DNA of 64,000 nt from Lactarius indigo (GCA_025766275.1 JAFKAC010000098.1:62001-126000); one strand, 5' to 3'; shown: positions 11,617 through 23,194, counted from the first letter of the stretch. A program made the numbers and translations. The notes: generated by a model not told the origin, from the letters alone.

Positions 11617-11628
11617 AGACTTGGCTTA
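11617..11628 (-). promoter_or_regulatory. Primer-binding site of gypsy A, self-priming type
   Basis: Directly adjoins the 5' LTR. Its - strand sequence TAAGCCAAGTCT is complementary over 11 of 12 nt to AGACTTGGCTT in the LTR (12520-12530), about 28 nt downstream of the TATATAAA box and so at the expected 5' end of the RNA. This matches the Tf1-type self-priming arrangement. Confidence 0.75.
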
Positions 11629-12755
11629 TGTTACGCCCTAGCAGGGGCGTGGGTTCTGAAGGTTCTAAGTCACACAAGTATCAAGTGAAGACATCTGTTG
11701 TCTTATTGCTATAAAATACGAGTGGCAAAAGTGTGGCACAAGGTGCAGCACTACTCTGTAATGTAGGACTCCTTGTCCGAAGTGTCTAACACTTCTCTAC
11801 ACTTGATCTTGCTAGTGCACAGAGTATAACAGGTGTGATGCGTTGATATAGTTCAACTGCAAAGACTTTGGAGTGTACTGATTAGGGACTGAGGTAGGGG
11901 ATGCACAAGAAGAGGGGAATAAAGTGTTGAAGCGCAGAACTAACAAGCAAAGAATAAGCTTGGACAGCTAGGAGGACAAGTTAACTTCAGAGGTGAAGGG
12001 AACTCTATTACAACTGCATACCTAGGAGGACAAGTTACTATAAAGAAGCAACACCTATGAGTAAAGGTATTAAGAGAAGTAAAGAGAAAGGAAACTTACA
12101 CTTCAGAGGTGAAGGGAACTCTGAAGTGTAGAGGCGAAAACAGCAGTCCTTATATACAGGACGCTTAGCTAATAATGGTCTGTGCACACTGGTGACTCAA
12201 ACACAATACAGGTGGTCTGTGCACCAGAGGGAGAAATGCCATTGGATGGCAGAGAACAATAGCTGCCTAAAGCAGACAATACCGGTATCTTAACAAATAG
12301 AAAGAACAATAAGAACCATATATGGTTCTAGCAATAAAGATAAACAAAAGTGGTCCGTATGAGTCTGGAGTGTCCATAAGTCCATAAGGGACAGATACCA
12401 TATATAGTATGTGGGCTGACTCAATCAGATCCCACGAGACATGTGACTTTTACAGTCACGTCTCAACATAAAGTGAGGTCACACCAAAGTATGAAGGCAA
12501 GGTTGCTAGATTGCAAATGAAGCCAAGTCTGGCTTCCTACAGTCTATGGTACAGGTTTATATAGGACAAGGTTCCAAACAACATGAACACAAGTCCACAC
12601 TATCAAAGAGACCAAACAGAACAAGGAGATATTCAGATCAAAGGAAACAGTGCCACTGGTAGCAGTAGCTCCTTTGGTAACAAGGTATAGTACAAAAGGG
12701 GAACAGCAAGGTAGAAACATACTGTGACTGAGGTCCGAAGTGTTGGATCATAACA
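11629..12755 (-). repeat. 5' LTR of gypsy A, interrupted by a solo LTR
   Basis: TGTTACGCCC...GGATCATAACA. Without the insert at 11925-12473 it is about 578 bp and aligns along its whole length with 3529-4110. The TATA box on the - strand is near 12556-12563. Confidence 0.88.
11925..12468 (-). repeat. Solo LTR (544 bp) inside the 5' LTR of gypsy A
   Basis: Ends TGTTGA...TCAACA (6-bp inverted ends), with target duplication TAAAG at 11920-11924 and 12469-12473. TATATAAGGACTG on the - strand near 12150 suggests - orientation. Contains short internal repeats (AGGAGGACAAGTTA). The family is not otherwise present in the window. Confidence 0.88.
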
Positions 12756-12867
12756 CCAACCTCATCCCACTCCCATTTCTCCATAAACATCTCCTTTACA
12801 TTTTGTACTAGTGTCCTATCATTGCCCATCAAGACCCCATCATTTATATACACTCTTACAATTCAAG
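12756..12867 (-). pseudogene. Copia-like RT fragment, proximal half
   Basis: The - strand reads YINDGVLMGNDRTLVQNVKEM, close to the YVDD box region of copia RTs. It continues into 3399-3456 if gypsy A and one CCAAC are removed. Only about 165 bp in total, bounded on both sides by LTR-like sequence. Confidence 0.4.
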
Positions 12868-13275
12868 TCGATGTTGTGAACACTTACTACTTACCATGTG
12901 GTATGGGTAGTAGGGTGTAATCTGCCATGGACTTGGAGTGTGTCAGTCACAAGTAGTAGTTAATGACTCCATCCTAGTAGTAGTTGTACTAGGGTTTGCT
13001 GTATTTACATGACTCATTGGATGCTTTCAGACAGTGCTTCAAAGCCCATCTCTACTTGTATTTAGGATACAGAAAGAAGACCAAGACATGCCATCTTGGT
13101 CTTCTTGAATTGTCACCTGTTTCTAAAATTCCTCTTCGCCTTTTGTCCAAACCACTTTTGTGATAGGTGCCTGCAAGCGTCCTTTGTGCCTTCAACCATT
13201 ACCCGAGTCACATGCCTTCAAGCTTTGTACATTTTCTAAGTTGTGCTGCCTTATCATTCAGCTCAAGTCAAGCTA
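12868..13275 (-). repeat. LTR-like sequence
   Basis: On the - strand begins TGTAACGCTGTC, includes a palindrome with 13-bp arms AAGAAGACCAAGA and TCTTGGTCTTCTT (13073-13105), and ends ATTGTAAGA. Homologous to 2278-2543 and in part to 2544-3398. Confidence 0.5.
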
Positions 13276-13745
13276 ACATCGTGACAGCGTTACATGCACT
13301 CTTACCACTACCTTTAGTCTCATCTACTCAATCCTGGCTGAGACCAACCCAGCTTGTCCCCCACAGTGTCTTTCCACTCATGTAGCTGCTCAACATCCTC
13401 ATATTGCTATATACCCTGCCTATCTTCCCCATACACATTCCTAGGTTGTCAACCCACTCTTCTTTCCCACCCACACCAACAGAGAGGTTGTAATTCCACT
13501 ACAGGGGCATTAGGTACAACCTGTACCAAGTCAGTCAATACATGGTAGTACAGGCTCAAAGGCCCGACTTCAGTAAGACGATGCACAAGAGTCACAAGGA
13601 CGTGAGTCACTTGGACTATAGAGGAAGGCTAAGGTGTAAAGACCTAGAAAAAACAGGGGGTCGCAAGACAGTGAAAGGCGTAGAGGTGTTCCGTGTTTAG
13701 ATGAGTGTAGTATTACACAAGAAGTCTAGTCTACTGTACAAGCTA
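13276..13745. other. Unassigned spacer
   Basis: No convincing gene. Short open frames lack domains, splice structure or conserved neighbours. Confidence 0.4.
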
Positions 13746-14590
13746 TGTTACGCTCCACCGGCGTTAGCCCGACTTGGACTTAGAATAGGCGTAATCAACT
13801 TAGCAAAGATAAGTGAATGGGGACCACGTGTCAACCCAACACAAGCTGAACAGGGGCACTACTGGCACACGCTGCAGCCAAAGGATGAAGAAGGGTATCC
13901 CTTGGTGGATACAAGTGGAGGCACACTTAGTCCGAGACTAAGGCAGAACAAGAGACAAGTCAAGTGGTGGATTGAAGAAGACCAAGATGGAGACTCTTGG
14001 TCCTCCGAGGTGTCTACTTATACAGATACACACGGGCTTTAAAGCGCCATTCGAAACAGTAGGTAACCAATAGCGTAACTAGCTCAAACCCTAGTACAGC
14101 TATCCTAGGAATGAGTCATACATGAGTCACAATCACATGCGAACTACTATGCTGACTGATACGGTGTAAGAGTCCATGACTAATACTACTATCGGGTCGT
14201 AGTCATAACCGACCATGAGTCATCCACAACACATAATAAGTCCGTACCATAACAAGCTAGGTAGAACTCGGCTTAAATACAAGTCAGGCCGTTTGGCAAC
14301 TGCAAACAGATGGCGCCATCACCAGATTGAGGGATAAAAGGAAGTGCATAAAGGGAACAAAGTATAGGCATAATAGGAATAAGGGTGAATCACGCAGGGT
14401 CTGTGCATGAGTGGGAAGGAGACAGAAACTAGCACATGTTGAGCTTTATCAAAAGGGATCATTGATAAGCAGGGTGCGCGATAGGAACCAGTTAATTGTA
14501 AAGTCCATGTAATTGTACAGGGCTTGTATAGTATCAGGAGTGGAATAGTAGAAAGGAAAGAATGAGTCCAATAGAAGTGAAATCATAACA
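13746..14590 (-). repeat. 3' LTR of gypsy B (845 bp)
   Basis: TGTTACGCTCC...AATCATAACA. The - strand sequence next to its inner end is TAAATGGGGGGTAA, a good polypurine tract. Shares the AAGACCAAGATGG palindromic core (about 13976) and other blocks with 2544-3398. Confidence 0.75.
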
Positions 14591-14609
14591 TTACCCCCCA
14601 TTTAGTCTG

Positions 14610-16706
14610 AAGTTGCCACGACTTCAGGACTTGGGATCAACCAAGTCATAGATGTCCACATCCAGGTCATTCTCCAGCCATTCCAAAATGTCAGTAGGGC
14701 AGTAATGGGTCCAGAGAAAGAAGAGAGGGCCGCATGCTCCACATTTGTGGCACATCTCATACTGTGGGCATTGGATTTCATCGTGGTTAGCATTGGATTG
14801 GAAACACCATCCACACCACCTTCCTTGGGTGTTGGTGGCTACTGTTGGTGGAGATGGTGCAGTGAAGGATGTGGTTGCATTGGGAGACATCTCCCTTCAT
14901 ATCTGTTCTTCTGCTTGCTATGTGGTGATGACCTCAGTGACCATCTCTGCACATCAGAAGATGCATTGGTGTGATTGATGCTCTGGGCTTTGACAGTGGT
15001 GGCACGCTGGTCGAGGCCTTGTGGGGCAGTCCCTCACAATATGGTGAGGGCTATTGCAGTGGTAGCAGCATCACCAGTGGTGTCGATCTTTGAGTTGGGG
15101 GAATTCAATGGGTCCTCCACATCAGGGAGTGAAGGGGATGGTGTAATGGGACTGTCATAGTGGGATGGGAAGGGCTGTCTGTTGATAAGTAGCCTGTGCA
15201 CACTTAGTGGCTTTAATGGACTTGTAGATGATGGACTACAGTAGATTAGATTATTCATTTTTGATCTGTACAATCTGGACTATGACATCACATGTATATG
15301 ACATCATATGGACTATTCTGGACTTACTATTGTACTGCGTTTCTTTGTTCTACTTTTGTTCTTATCTTTATTATGATGTCACTATGATATCATCCTGCTC
15401 TGGACTCTTCTTGTTCTCATCGCCTTGTTCTCTTTATATCCACTCCTTTGTGTCCTGTATAGAACAATGTGTCTTGTATTCTGTGACTAGGTGTTACTCA
15501 CCTTGTAGTACTGTTACTCCCTGTATGAGTATACATAGAGTACCATGTATGCTCCTGGTCCACATCAGTTCCTCACTGTTGTGTGCCAGGTATGTTCCCT
15601 CCTCTCCAATGTATTATCAGTTCCTCACTGTTGTGTGCCAGACAATCTCTTGCTTCACTTGCTTGCACCCCTGTTGCTGCTTCTAAGACACCCTATCATA
15701 TCTCACCACAGTCCTCTTGTCCACTGTGAGTATGATCTCTTTGTGTACTGTTCATCACTGTCAGCTGAGCATATTCGTCAGTGATGGTGGTGAGAGCTCT
15801 GGCATACTGCATATGCCGTTTGGTGCTGGCCAGCATTAGATCCACCATAAGTCATTCAGCTCAGAGCTTCCAGGCATCTTCCTCCAGCTTCTGGTGTTTT
15901 TCATATATCTCCTTCATAGCTGCAAGCCCCATGTGGAGTCGTGTTACTTTGGCTGTGAGACATGGGGAGTTAAGCTCGATAAGAGTCTCATTGAGCATGC
16001 AAGCACAGATGTTGTTTGGGTCAAAGAACTGGAGCTGCTCTGCCAAGAAGGGAGGAGCTGAGACATTAGGCCTTACCATAGACAAATAGACCACTTTGCC
16101 ATAGTAAGGCTGCCTAGCCCCCATTGTCCCCACTACCTTGGTGAACCCCTTGTGATAGTAAATATACTTCGCAATGTTGAATCCACCCTCCAGTAATGGG
16201 ATTTGCAGTGGGTAGTACTTAGGTGAGCTAGGTATGTTCATGAAGAAGGGGGCTCCTGGGTTGTTAGTCTCTTCTTCGGGGGTGTGGGGGCGGTCATAGT
16301 TAATGGGTGTGTGAACCCAAACAGGGGTGAGTGGTGTAGGTGGGGATTCTAGCGGTGGTGGTGGGGTAGAGTGCTTCAATGATGGGGGTGACAGCGTGGG
16401 TTCTTCTGGTGGTGGTGTAGGGTTTCAGGGAGGAGGGGTCGGTGAGCACTGGCCCTCCAGGTGTAGATGGGGTAAGCTCTCCTGGTTCCCATTCAGGAGA
16501 GCAGGAATAATGGGTACTGGGTCAATAGTCATGGTGAATTGGGGGGAGTTGGCAGTCGATGGTGGTGGCGACAGTCGGGGGATGCCAGGGATGGTGAATG
16601 ATAGGTTGGTAATGGCGATGGTCTCTCCGTTGAAGAGAGCTGTGAGGCGGAGGTCCATGTTGAGTACGTTGACAAGGGTTGTATCAGAGACTGGGGTGGT
16701 GGTCAT
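14610..16706 (-). pseudogene. Gypsy B third ORF, homologue of the one in A
   Basis: Segments on the - strand after the chromodomain: a Pro/Thr-rich part at 16706-16425; a block at 16379-15861 with INYDRPH, NPGAPFFMN and VVGTMGARQPYYG; a helical tail (MKEIYEKHQKLEED); then, across the inserted LTR, RQPFPSHYDSPITPS; and a C-terminus at 14890-14624 with RWCGWCF...HDEIQCPQYEMCHKCG and the tail IYDLVDPKS. The INY-R, PFF-N and GTMG--P-YG blocks, the last zinc module and the acidic YDL tail line up with gypsy A. Frameshifts and stops separate the segments. Confidence 0.72.
15180..15757 (+). repeat. Solo LTR (578 bp) of the copia F family
   Basis: TGTTGATAAG...TGTTCATCA with target duplication CTGTC at 15175-15179 and 15758-15762. 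It is a diverged relative of the 626-bp LTRs of copia F, in the opposite orientation, sharing for example the doubled TTGTGTGCCAG motif. Much older than F. Confidence 0.88.
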
Positions 16707-16839
16707 GTCGTTGCATTGTTGGGGTTTTCTTGGTGTGCCAGTTGATACTTTATATCTTTCGTCCAGCCCCTATGGTGGATGGATATAGGCGATAATAATC
16801 TCTGATCGTGTCTTTGGTGTGTGTTATGTTGGTTGCAAG

Positions 16840-17330
16840 TTCCCACATATTGTCACTCATGGGGAATCCCTTCCACTCTACTAGGAAGTGGAGTTTACAC
16901 CCTCAGCCTCGTTCCTGGGTGTCTTCGATTTGCTCCACTTCATACTCCTCTTCTCCATTGATAAGGTCAGGTGGAGGCCAGGTGAAATTTGTGCTGTGTA
17001 TCTCCATCTCCTTATACGGTGTGAGAAGGTTTGCATGGAATATGGGGTGGATCTTCCATGACGCCAGAAGTTTGAGTTTGTAGGAGACATCTGATAGAAT
17101 TCTTGTTATCTTGAAGGGTCCATATCTTTTGGGGGCGAGTTTACTTGTTGGGTAGAAGGTATGGAGATTTGTCCCTTCTAGCCATACATGGTCTCCTTGT
17201 TGATAAGGTGTGAATCCCATCTTGCCTCGTTGCGCCATGGGGCATTGTGCATGCTTGATGCTATCCTGGGCATGTTGTCTGAGGATTAGTAGATCCTCCA
17301 ATCGCACATAATGACGCAAATAATTAATGA
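16840..17330 (-). pseudogene. pol: Gypsy B Pol C-terminus (integrase end and chromodomain)
   Basis: Contains HVWLEGTNLHT, SKLAPKRYGPFKI, WKIHPIFHANLLTPYKE and then a chromodomain (YEVEQIED...FLVEWKGFP) with one in-frame TGA between ERG and GCKLHF. Truncated upstream at about 17330. Confidence 0.8.
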
Positions 17331-17359
17331 TACATTCGTAAAACCCCATGTGCAAATGA

Positions 17360-18870
17360 CCCTAATACATCAGTGAAACCCATGTGGGCCTACATAGTAA
17401 AGGCAGATGTAAATCACGAATGGGCCTATTAAATAGAACTGCCAAATTGTTCGGATGGGGCCAGTGACATCAGCTGGAGATACCTTACCATGATAAAGAG
17501 ATGGGCCCACTACACAGAAAGCACTTCACAGGTGCTGCCAATAGTCTCAAATGGGCCCAATGTTATTCCTAAGTGATACTACCAAATTCCTTGAATAGGC
17601 CCAGTGCTGCCCCTGAGACACGCCGCCGACAGTCTCAAATGGGCCCAGTACTATTCCCCTGCAATGCTACTGAATGCCTTGAATGGGCCCATAATGGCTC
17701 CTTAGACATGCTGCTAATAGGCTCAAATGGGCCAGAATTGATCCTTGGTGAAATTGATAATTGTATCGAATGGGCCCAGTGCCAATCATAAGATATGCTG
17801 CTGATAGTCTCAAATGGGCCTGGTATTTTCCTAAGTGACACTACTGATTCCCTTGAATGGGCCCAGCGTTGCTCTTAATAAATGCTGCCGATGGCCTCAA
17901 ATGGGCCCAGCATTGATACTTGGCAAAATTGGAATGGGCCCAGTGTCAATCATAAGATATGGTAATGGTGGTCTCAAATGGGCCCAATGTTTTCCTAAGT
18001 GATACTACTGAAATCCTTGAATGGGCCCGGCATTGCTCTTAATAAATGCTGCCAATGGCCTCAAATGGGCCCAGCATTGATCCTTGGTGAAATTGCTGAT
18101 TGTATTGAATAGACCCAGTGTCAATCACAAGACATGCTGCCGATAGTCTCAAATGGGCCCAGTGTTGTTCATCAGTAATACTACCGATTACCTTGAATGG
18201 GCCGAGTGTTGCAAATGATTCATGCTGCTGATGGTACCCCATCAACCCAGTGTCATTCCTGAGTGTCACTACCAATTGCCTTGAATGGGCTCAAAATTGC
18301 TAGTGAGATATACTGTCAACAGGCTTAGATGGGCCCAGCATTGCTTGTGAGACATGTTGCCAATGGGCTCAAATGGGCCCAGCATTGCCCCTTGATGACA
18401 TCCCTGATCAACTCAATGTTGCTCATGACAAGTTATGAGGGAAAGCACCGATGGTCTTGAATGGACCCCATGTTGTTTATGAGGGATGCTACTGACAGGC
18501 CTAGCATCACTGACAAACCATATTAGGCCCATTTGAGACCATTGGCAGCATTTCTTAAGAGCAACTCTGGGCCAATTCAATCTAATCGGTAGGATATCAC
18601 TTTGGAACAAGACTGCTGACTATGTTGGCTGGGCCCAGGCATGTTCCTGTGATGCACAGCCAACAACCTTCAATAGGCCCAGCCACCCATGGTCAGTCCT
18701 GAAATGTGTTGCTGATAGCTTTGAATGGGCCAAGAATCCTTTTAAGGGCCACCATAGATTGCCTTTAATGGCCTGAGCCCTTCCCTCCAGAGTGCTGCTG
18801 ATGGTCCTGAATGGGCCCAGAATTCTATGGGAAGCACTGGCATATTTGCCTTGACATGTACTGCCTGAAT
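17360..18870. repeat. Degenerate satellite with TGGGCCCA core, ~44-bp monomer
   Basis: At least 20 TGGGCCCA-like cores spaced mostly 42-46 bp, alternately preceded by TCTCAAA and CCTTGAA, so the higher-order unit is about 88-90 bp. Linker phrases TGCTGCCGATAGTC and TAAGTGATACTAC recur. The array decays toward both ends. Apparent frames across it follow the repeat and are not genes. Confidence 0.85.
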
Positions 18871-18879
18871 GATCCCAGT

Positions 18880-20245
18880 GATACTCATTGTTGTCCATCG
18901 GCAGCCTATCATTCCCTGCATTTTTGGCCAGCAAGCTATTCTGAGTGCACTCATATGTTTTCCAATCAGAAGCTTTAACATTTGGACTATATAACACTTG
19001 ATATACTACACGAGGTTCTGCACCTCAGTATTGTCCAACTCCTCGATTATTTCATCTATTACCTCACTCATTTCCCTCTCCTGCTGATAGATATTCCATA
19101 CCTGGGCATGGATTTGACAATTCCTTGATCCTTCAGCATGTAAGATGGTGGCCCTGGTGCTGAGATCAAACTCTTCTTGCTGTTGTAAAGCAGAATAGAT
19201 GATCAGTGTTGCAAAAATCAGTAGTGGAATATACAGCATACCAGTACCTGCTTGGGAGGATGCTGTACTTGCATGTGAAGCACCTCCATGCTTTCATCAC
19301 CATGACCTACTGGCACCTGTGAGTTGGAAGGAGATAGGTCATTCCCACCAAAAGTTCTGACTGTATATGGTGAGCAAGGTATGCTTCATAATCAGTCAAA
19401 CTGGTACTCACTGTGTGCTACCAAATGGATTCCAATGCACTCTCCAGCCTCGGTAGGCAGGGCCAAGTCTGCCCTAATGTCTTCATTTGGCATCCCATCC
19501 TGTCACAATGGTGCATGGGTTGTCCCCTGAGCACGGGCCCCAGGCGAGACTGGTGAGTCCATCCCAAAGTTGTCTTGAGCCATTGGTGAGGGTGGCCCAT
19601 CCATACCAAAACTGTCCAGATCTTCGACCTCATGGTCTGTATATGTAGAGTAAGACATATTTTATAATTAGTCAAAATGGTACTCACTGTGTGCTGCCGA
19701 CGAGATTCTTACACTCTCTCCAACCTTGGCAGGTAGAGCCAAGTCCATCTGGTACTCACCACATGCTGCCAAAGGGTTTCCTACACACTCTAACCTCAGC
19801 AGGTAGGGCCAAGTCCATCCCAAAGTTGTCTTGAGCTGTTGGTGAGGGTGGCCCATCCATACCAAAACTGCCCCCATCTCCCACCTCCTGAGGAGCCTCT
19901 GAGTTGGTGACATCATGGCCTTTTGGCACCTCCGAGGCACTGGAAGGTGGGGCATGCTTGCCCCATTCCCAAACTGTACATGCAGAGTTAGGGGTGAATG
20001 GAAATCAGTGAAAACGACACTTACCATGTGCTGCCTTGGGGCTGCCGATGGGCCAAGTTAGCAGAGTAGGTGGAGGAGAATCCATTCCAAAGTCAGCTGG
20101 AACTGTAGGGGAGGGAGATCCACCCATTCCAAAGTCGTCCTGAGCTACTGGGGATGGAGACCCGCCCATTCCAAAGTCATCCTGAGCTACCAGAGATGGC
20201 AATCCATCCATCCCAAAGCTGTGTTTACTTTCTGGGGATGACTCC
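18880..20245 (-). pseudogene. Host gene 3' part with FGM-type protein repeats, split by the CACTA element
   Basis: On the - strand this continues the frame found right of the transposon (DDYGMGGESSP at 42560). Joined across the insertion it reads ESKHSFGMDG, then VAQDDFGMGGSPSP repeated, then PADFGMDS. Further units SFGMDGPPSPTAQDNFGMD follow at 19870-19800 and 19620-19550, ending GTTHAPL-stop. Introns with GTGAGT donors are likely between repeat blocks (one at about 19760). I count at least nine FGM units. A separate ATG frame at 19239-19006 (78 aa, hydrophobic N-terminus then Glu-rich) may be another exon or gene. Not recognised; function unknown. Confidence 0.45.
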
Positions 20246-20254
20246 CAGTGGGAA
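20235..20254 (+). repeat. Left target duplication and terminus of the CACTA element
   Basis: GGGATGACTCC (20235-20245) is followed by the terminus CAGTGGGAA, the inverse of TTCCCACTG at the right end. Confidence 0.85.
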
Positions 20255-22549
20255 GTCCGTAGATAATTTCGTTTGTTTTCGGCTTCTATAGTTTACATAA
20301 TATGTTTTTGACTCAGAGCGAGTCGCCAAGTTTCGAAATCGATCTGTATCGATACAATCTATACTGTTTCCCTTCAATGTATATGTGTTTCGACTTGACT
20401 CCTGGTGTTGCTCTGTGTGTCTCTGGTGCGTGCGATTACTTCTATCAAATGCCAAGATGCATAGCGGTGCTTGAGCGCATTGCAGGCTATCAACTCACAA
20501 ACTATCTGCATGCTATTGGGGATGATCCAGACTCTTCTTGGCCTAGGGCATCACCTGTGTGTGAGCGTCAAGTTTCTCGGGAACTGGCACGCAGACAGGT
20601 CTTATACTTCTGTTTGCTATATTTTCTTGTGGATTGACCAGATCTCGGCCCTCTAGTTGGCACCGAATGCCTTGCAGGACGGTGACGTGACTCCGGGTCA
20701 GCCTTCTCTCGGGGAACCCAGCAGCAGTACTTCCACCACTGGCAACGGACCAGCTAATTCGGAAACTCGTGGCGACTCACATAATGACTCGGATACTGGG
20801 GACTTCTCTGGTGCTAACCCAGACTCTGACGCTATTGGGGATCAGGCCGAGCAACGAGACCATATACAACCAGAACCTCTCCGAGTCGAGGAAGAGAGCG
20901 AAGAAGAAGATCAAGCAAATGTTATACATCTTCCAGACCTGCAGACGACTCAGCAATTTATTCAGCTGCTTGGGGCTGCTACTCTGGAGAAATCCGGCAT
21001 GCAACCTGATGACATCACAAGTTTGTGGGATCCTGCCCCAGTCGATCTCGAAGAGCTGTCCCCTCTCTTGAGAAGTTTGCGGCACTTTATCAACAATGCC
21101 GGTTCATCTAGAGCTCACTATGACAACATTCGCGAAATTGAGCTGCTTGATAACCCAGCAGGAGTATTTCTGTCATTCGATCAAGCAAAGCACCGTCTCT
21201 GCTGGCTATCTGGGGTTGTGCCACTGGAACACGACATGTGCATCAAATCATGCATTGCATACACTGGGCCTTATGATGAACTTGACGCGTGTCCGCGTTG
21301 TGGTACATCTCGCTATGTCCTAGGTACTACAGACCCTTGTAAACGTTTTGCGACGATACCCGTTGGGCCGATAATACAGGCCTTTTATGGCTCTCCTGAC
21401 ATAGCTGAGAAGATGCATTACCTGGAGGAATGTCTCGCTGCAAACATTGCTTACGCAGAGCGTAATGGGGGCCGACTCGATAAATTCGACGACACGTCTT
21501 GCGGCAAGGACCTACTTGATGCCTGGAAATCTGGGTCTTTTCGAAAATCTGATGTAGCTTTGCAGCTCTCTATAGACGGTGCGCAGCTTCGTCCCGACCG
21601 GCCCTCTGAGGCGTGGGTATTCGTCTGGATAATCCACAATCTCCCACCTGAGATTCGTTACAAGAAAAAGTTTGTCATTCCTGGCGCCATCGTCCCTGGG
21701 CCAAACAAGCCAGGGGATATTGATTCGTTTCTGTTCCCATCACTCTTCCACGTGGCTGCACTTCAGCGCGAGGGTCTCAAGGTCTATGATGCTTTCCTGG
21801 AAGCTCACGTCGCTCGCTCCGTACCTAGTATTATCTTCGGGACAGCTGATAGCGTTGACAGTGCTGCTATGACTGGAATGGTTGGGCATAGCGGGAAATA
21901 TGGTTGTCGCCTGTATTGCAATATGCCCAGTCGGCGTCGCTCGCGCGATGGTCATTATTATCCCGCTATGACCCAAGTTAGGTACCCACACGATTATGAC
22001 GTTGCTGGGTGTACCCATTCTGATGTGGGCGTCGACGATCTGGGCCTCTATCGCAGCGAACTCCCTCAAAAGTACACCAGAAATCTAAGGTACTTGCTTT
22101 CAGCTACTGCTCGACTGGAATACCAGACTCGTCGCCTTGAAGTTGGTCTTTGCAAGCAGACCCTATTTAGCGGTCTCCCCCATCAGCCGCTTCCTATTCC
22201 GAGCATATTTACTATGGATATTATGCACCTGACCACACTGAACGATCCCGATTTACTTTTGAAGCTTTTCACCGGTAAACTCAACGTCTTTGCACCAGAC
22301 GATAGGTGTTATGGTTCCGAGGGACCGTACGTTCACTAAGTCACGCGGAGCTGAGCTCAACGCAGTCGGAGAGTCGGGACTTATGTATCTGAACACAAGT
22401 TGAGTTTCGGGGATACCTTGGCTCAACTCAAAGAGTATCGCAAGGGAGAGGGGGATGTTCGCGGGGTTCTGAAGACAAGACAAGTCGACTTGGATTCAAG
22501 AACTAAGAGTAGACAGGGAATTCCGTGCTACTCTGTGCTACGCTTTATA

Positions 22550-23175
22550 TGATGAACAGACACATAAGAACTATACTCACAGTGGACTGATAGTACTGTG
22601 GTGAGATATAGAGGGTGACTGGAAGCAGCACAGGGGTGTCAAGCAGAGTGAAGCAAAGTGGAAGTCTGGCACACAAGCAGTGAGAACTGATATTGTTACA
22701 TTGGAGGAAAGGAGGCTTACCTGGCACACAAGCAGTGAGAACTGATGTGGACCAGGAGCGTACATGGTACTCTACTTATACTCCTACAGAGGGTGACAGT
22801 AGTACAAGATAAGTAACGCTAGTCACAGAATACAAAGGTGCTATTGTTCTACAAAGGGACAAAAGAGTGGACGCTTTGAGAACAAGGGAGAGGAGAACAA
22901 GAAGAGTCCAGAACTAGATGATATCATACTGACATCATAATAAAGATAATACTAAGTAAAGAACAAAGGAAAGTACAAAGGCGTTATACAACGCAGAGTC
23001 CGGATGTATGATGTCATAGAAGTACAGTGATGTCATAGATGATGCAATGGTAAGTCCAGATTGTACAGATCAAACAGTATCTAATCTACAAGTCCTGTAT
23101 GTCTAATCTAAAGCAGTCCATGCTGCAAGTCCGGTCCGTACGAGCCGCTAAGTGCGCAAGGGTCACTTATCAACA
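22550..23175 (-). repeat. 3' LTR of copia F
   Basis: 626 bp. The - strand purine tract CACTGGGAGA adjoins its inner end. Confidence 0.93.
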
Positions 23176-23194
23176 TCTCCCAGTGATCTACAAT

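Larger units (their letters stand above)
3457..12755 (-). mobile_element. Ty3/gypsy chromovirus A, nested host of two solo LTRs
   Basis: Complete but decayed retrotransposon on the - strand. LTRs are at 3457-4110 and 11629-12755. The 5-bp target duplication is CCAAC at 3452-3456 and 12756-12760. The - strand order is 5' LTR, primer site, Gag, protease, RT, RNase H (split by a solo LTR), integrase, chromodomain, third ORF, purine tract (AATGAGGGGCTCA) and 3' LTR. Many in-frame TGA codons show it is dead. A partial second copy is at 62841-64000. It landed in a copia RT fragment. Confidence 0.92.
13746..17330 (-). mobile_element. Truncated Ty3/gypsy element B
   Basis: Only the 3' portion remains: the end of integrase, the chromodomain, the third ORF, the polypurine tract and the 3' LTR. 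The 5' part stops near 17330 where the satellite begins. It holds a copia solo LTR at 15180-15757. Confidence 0.8.

Noticed and set aside
17573..18997. Several open frames on both strands in the TGGGCCCA array
   Set aside because: They repeat with the satellite period and have no independent coding character.
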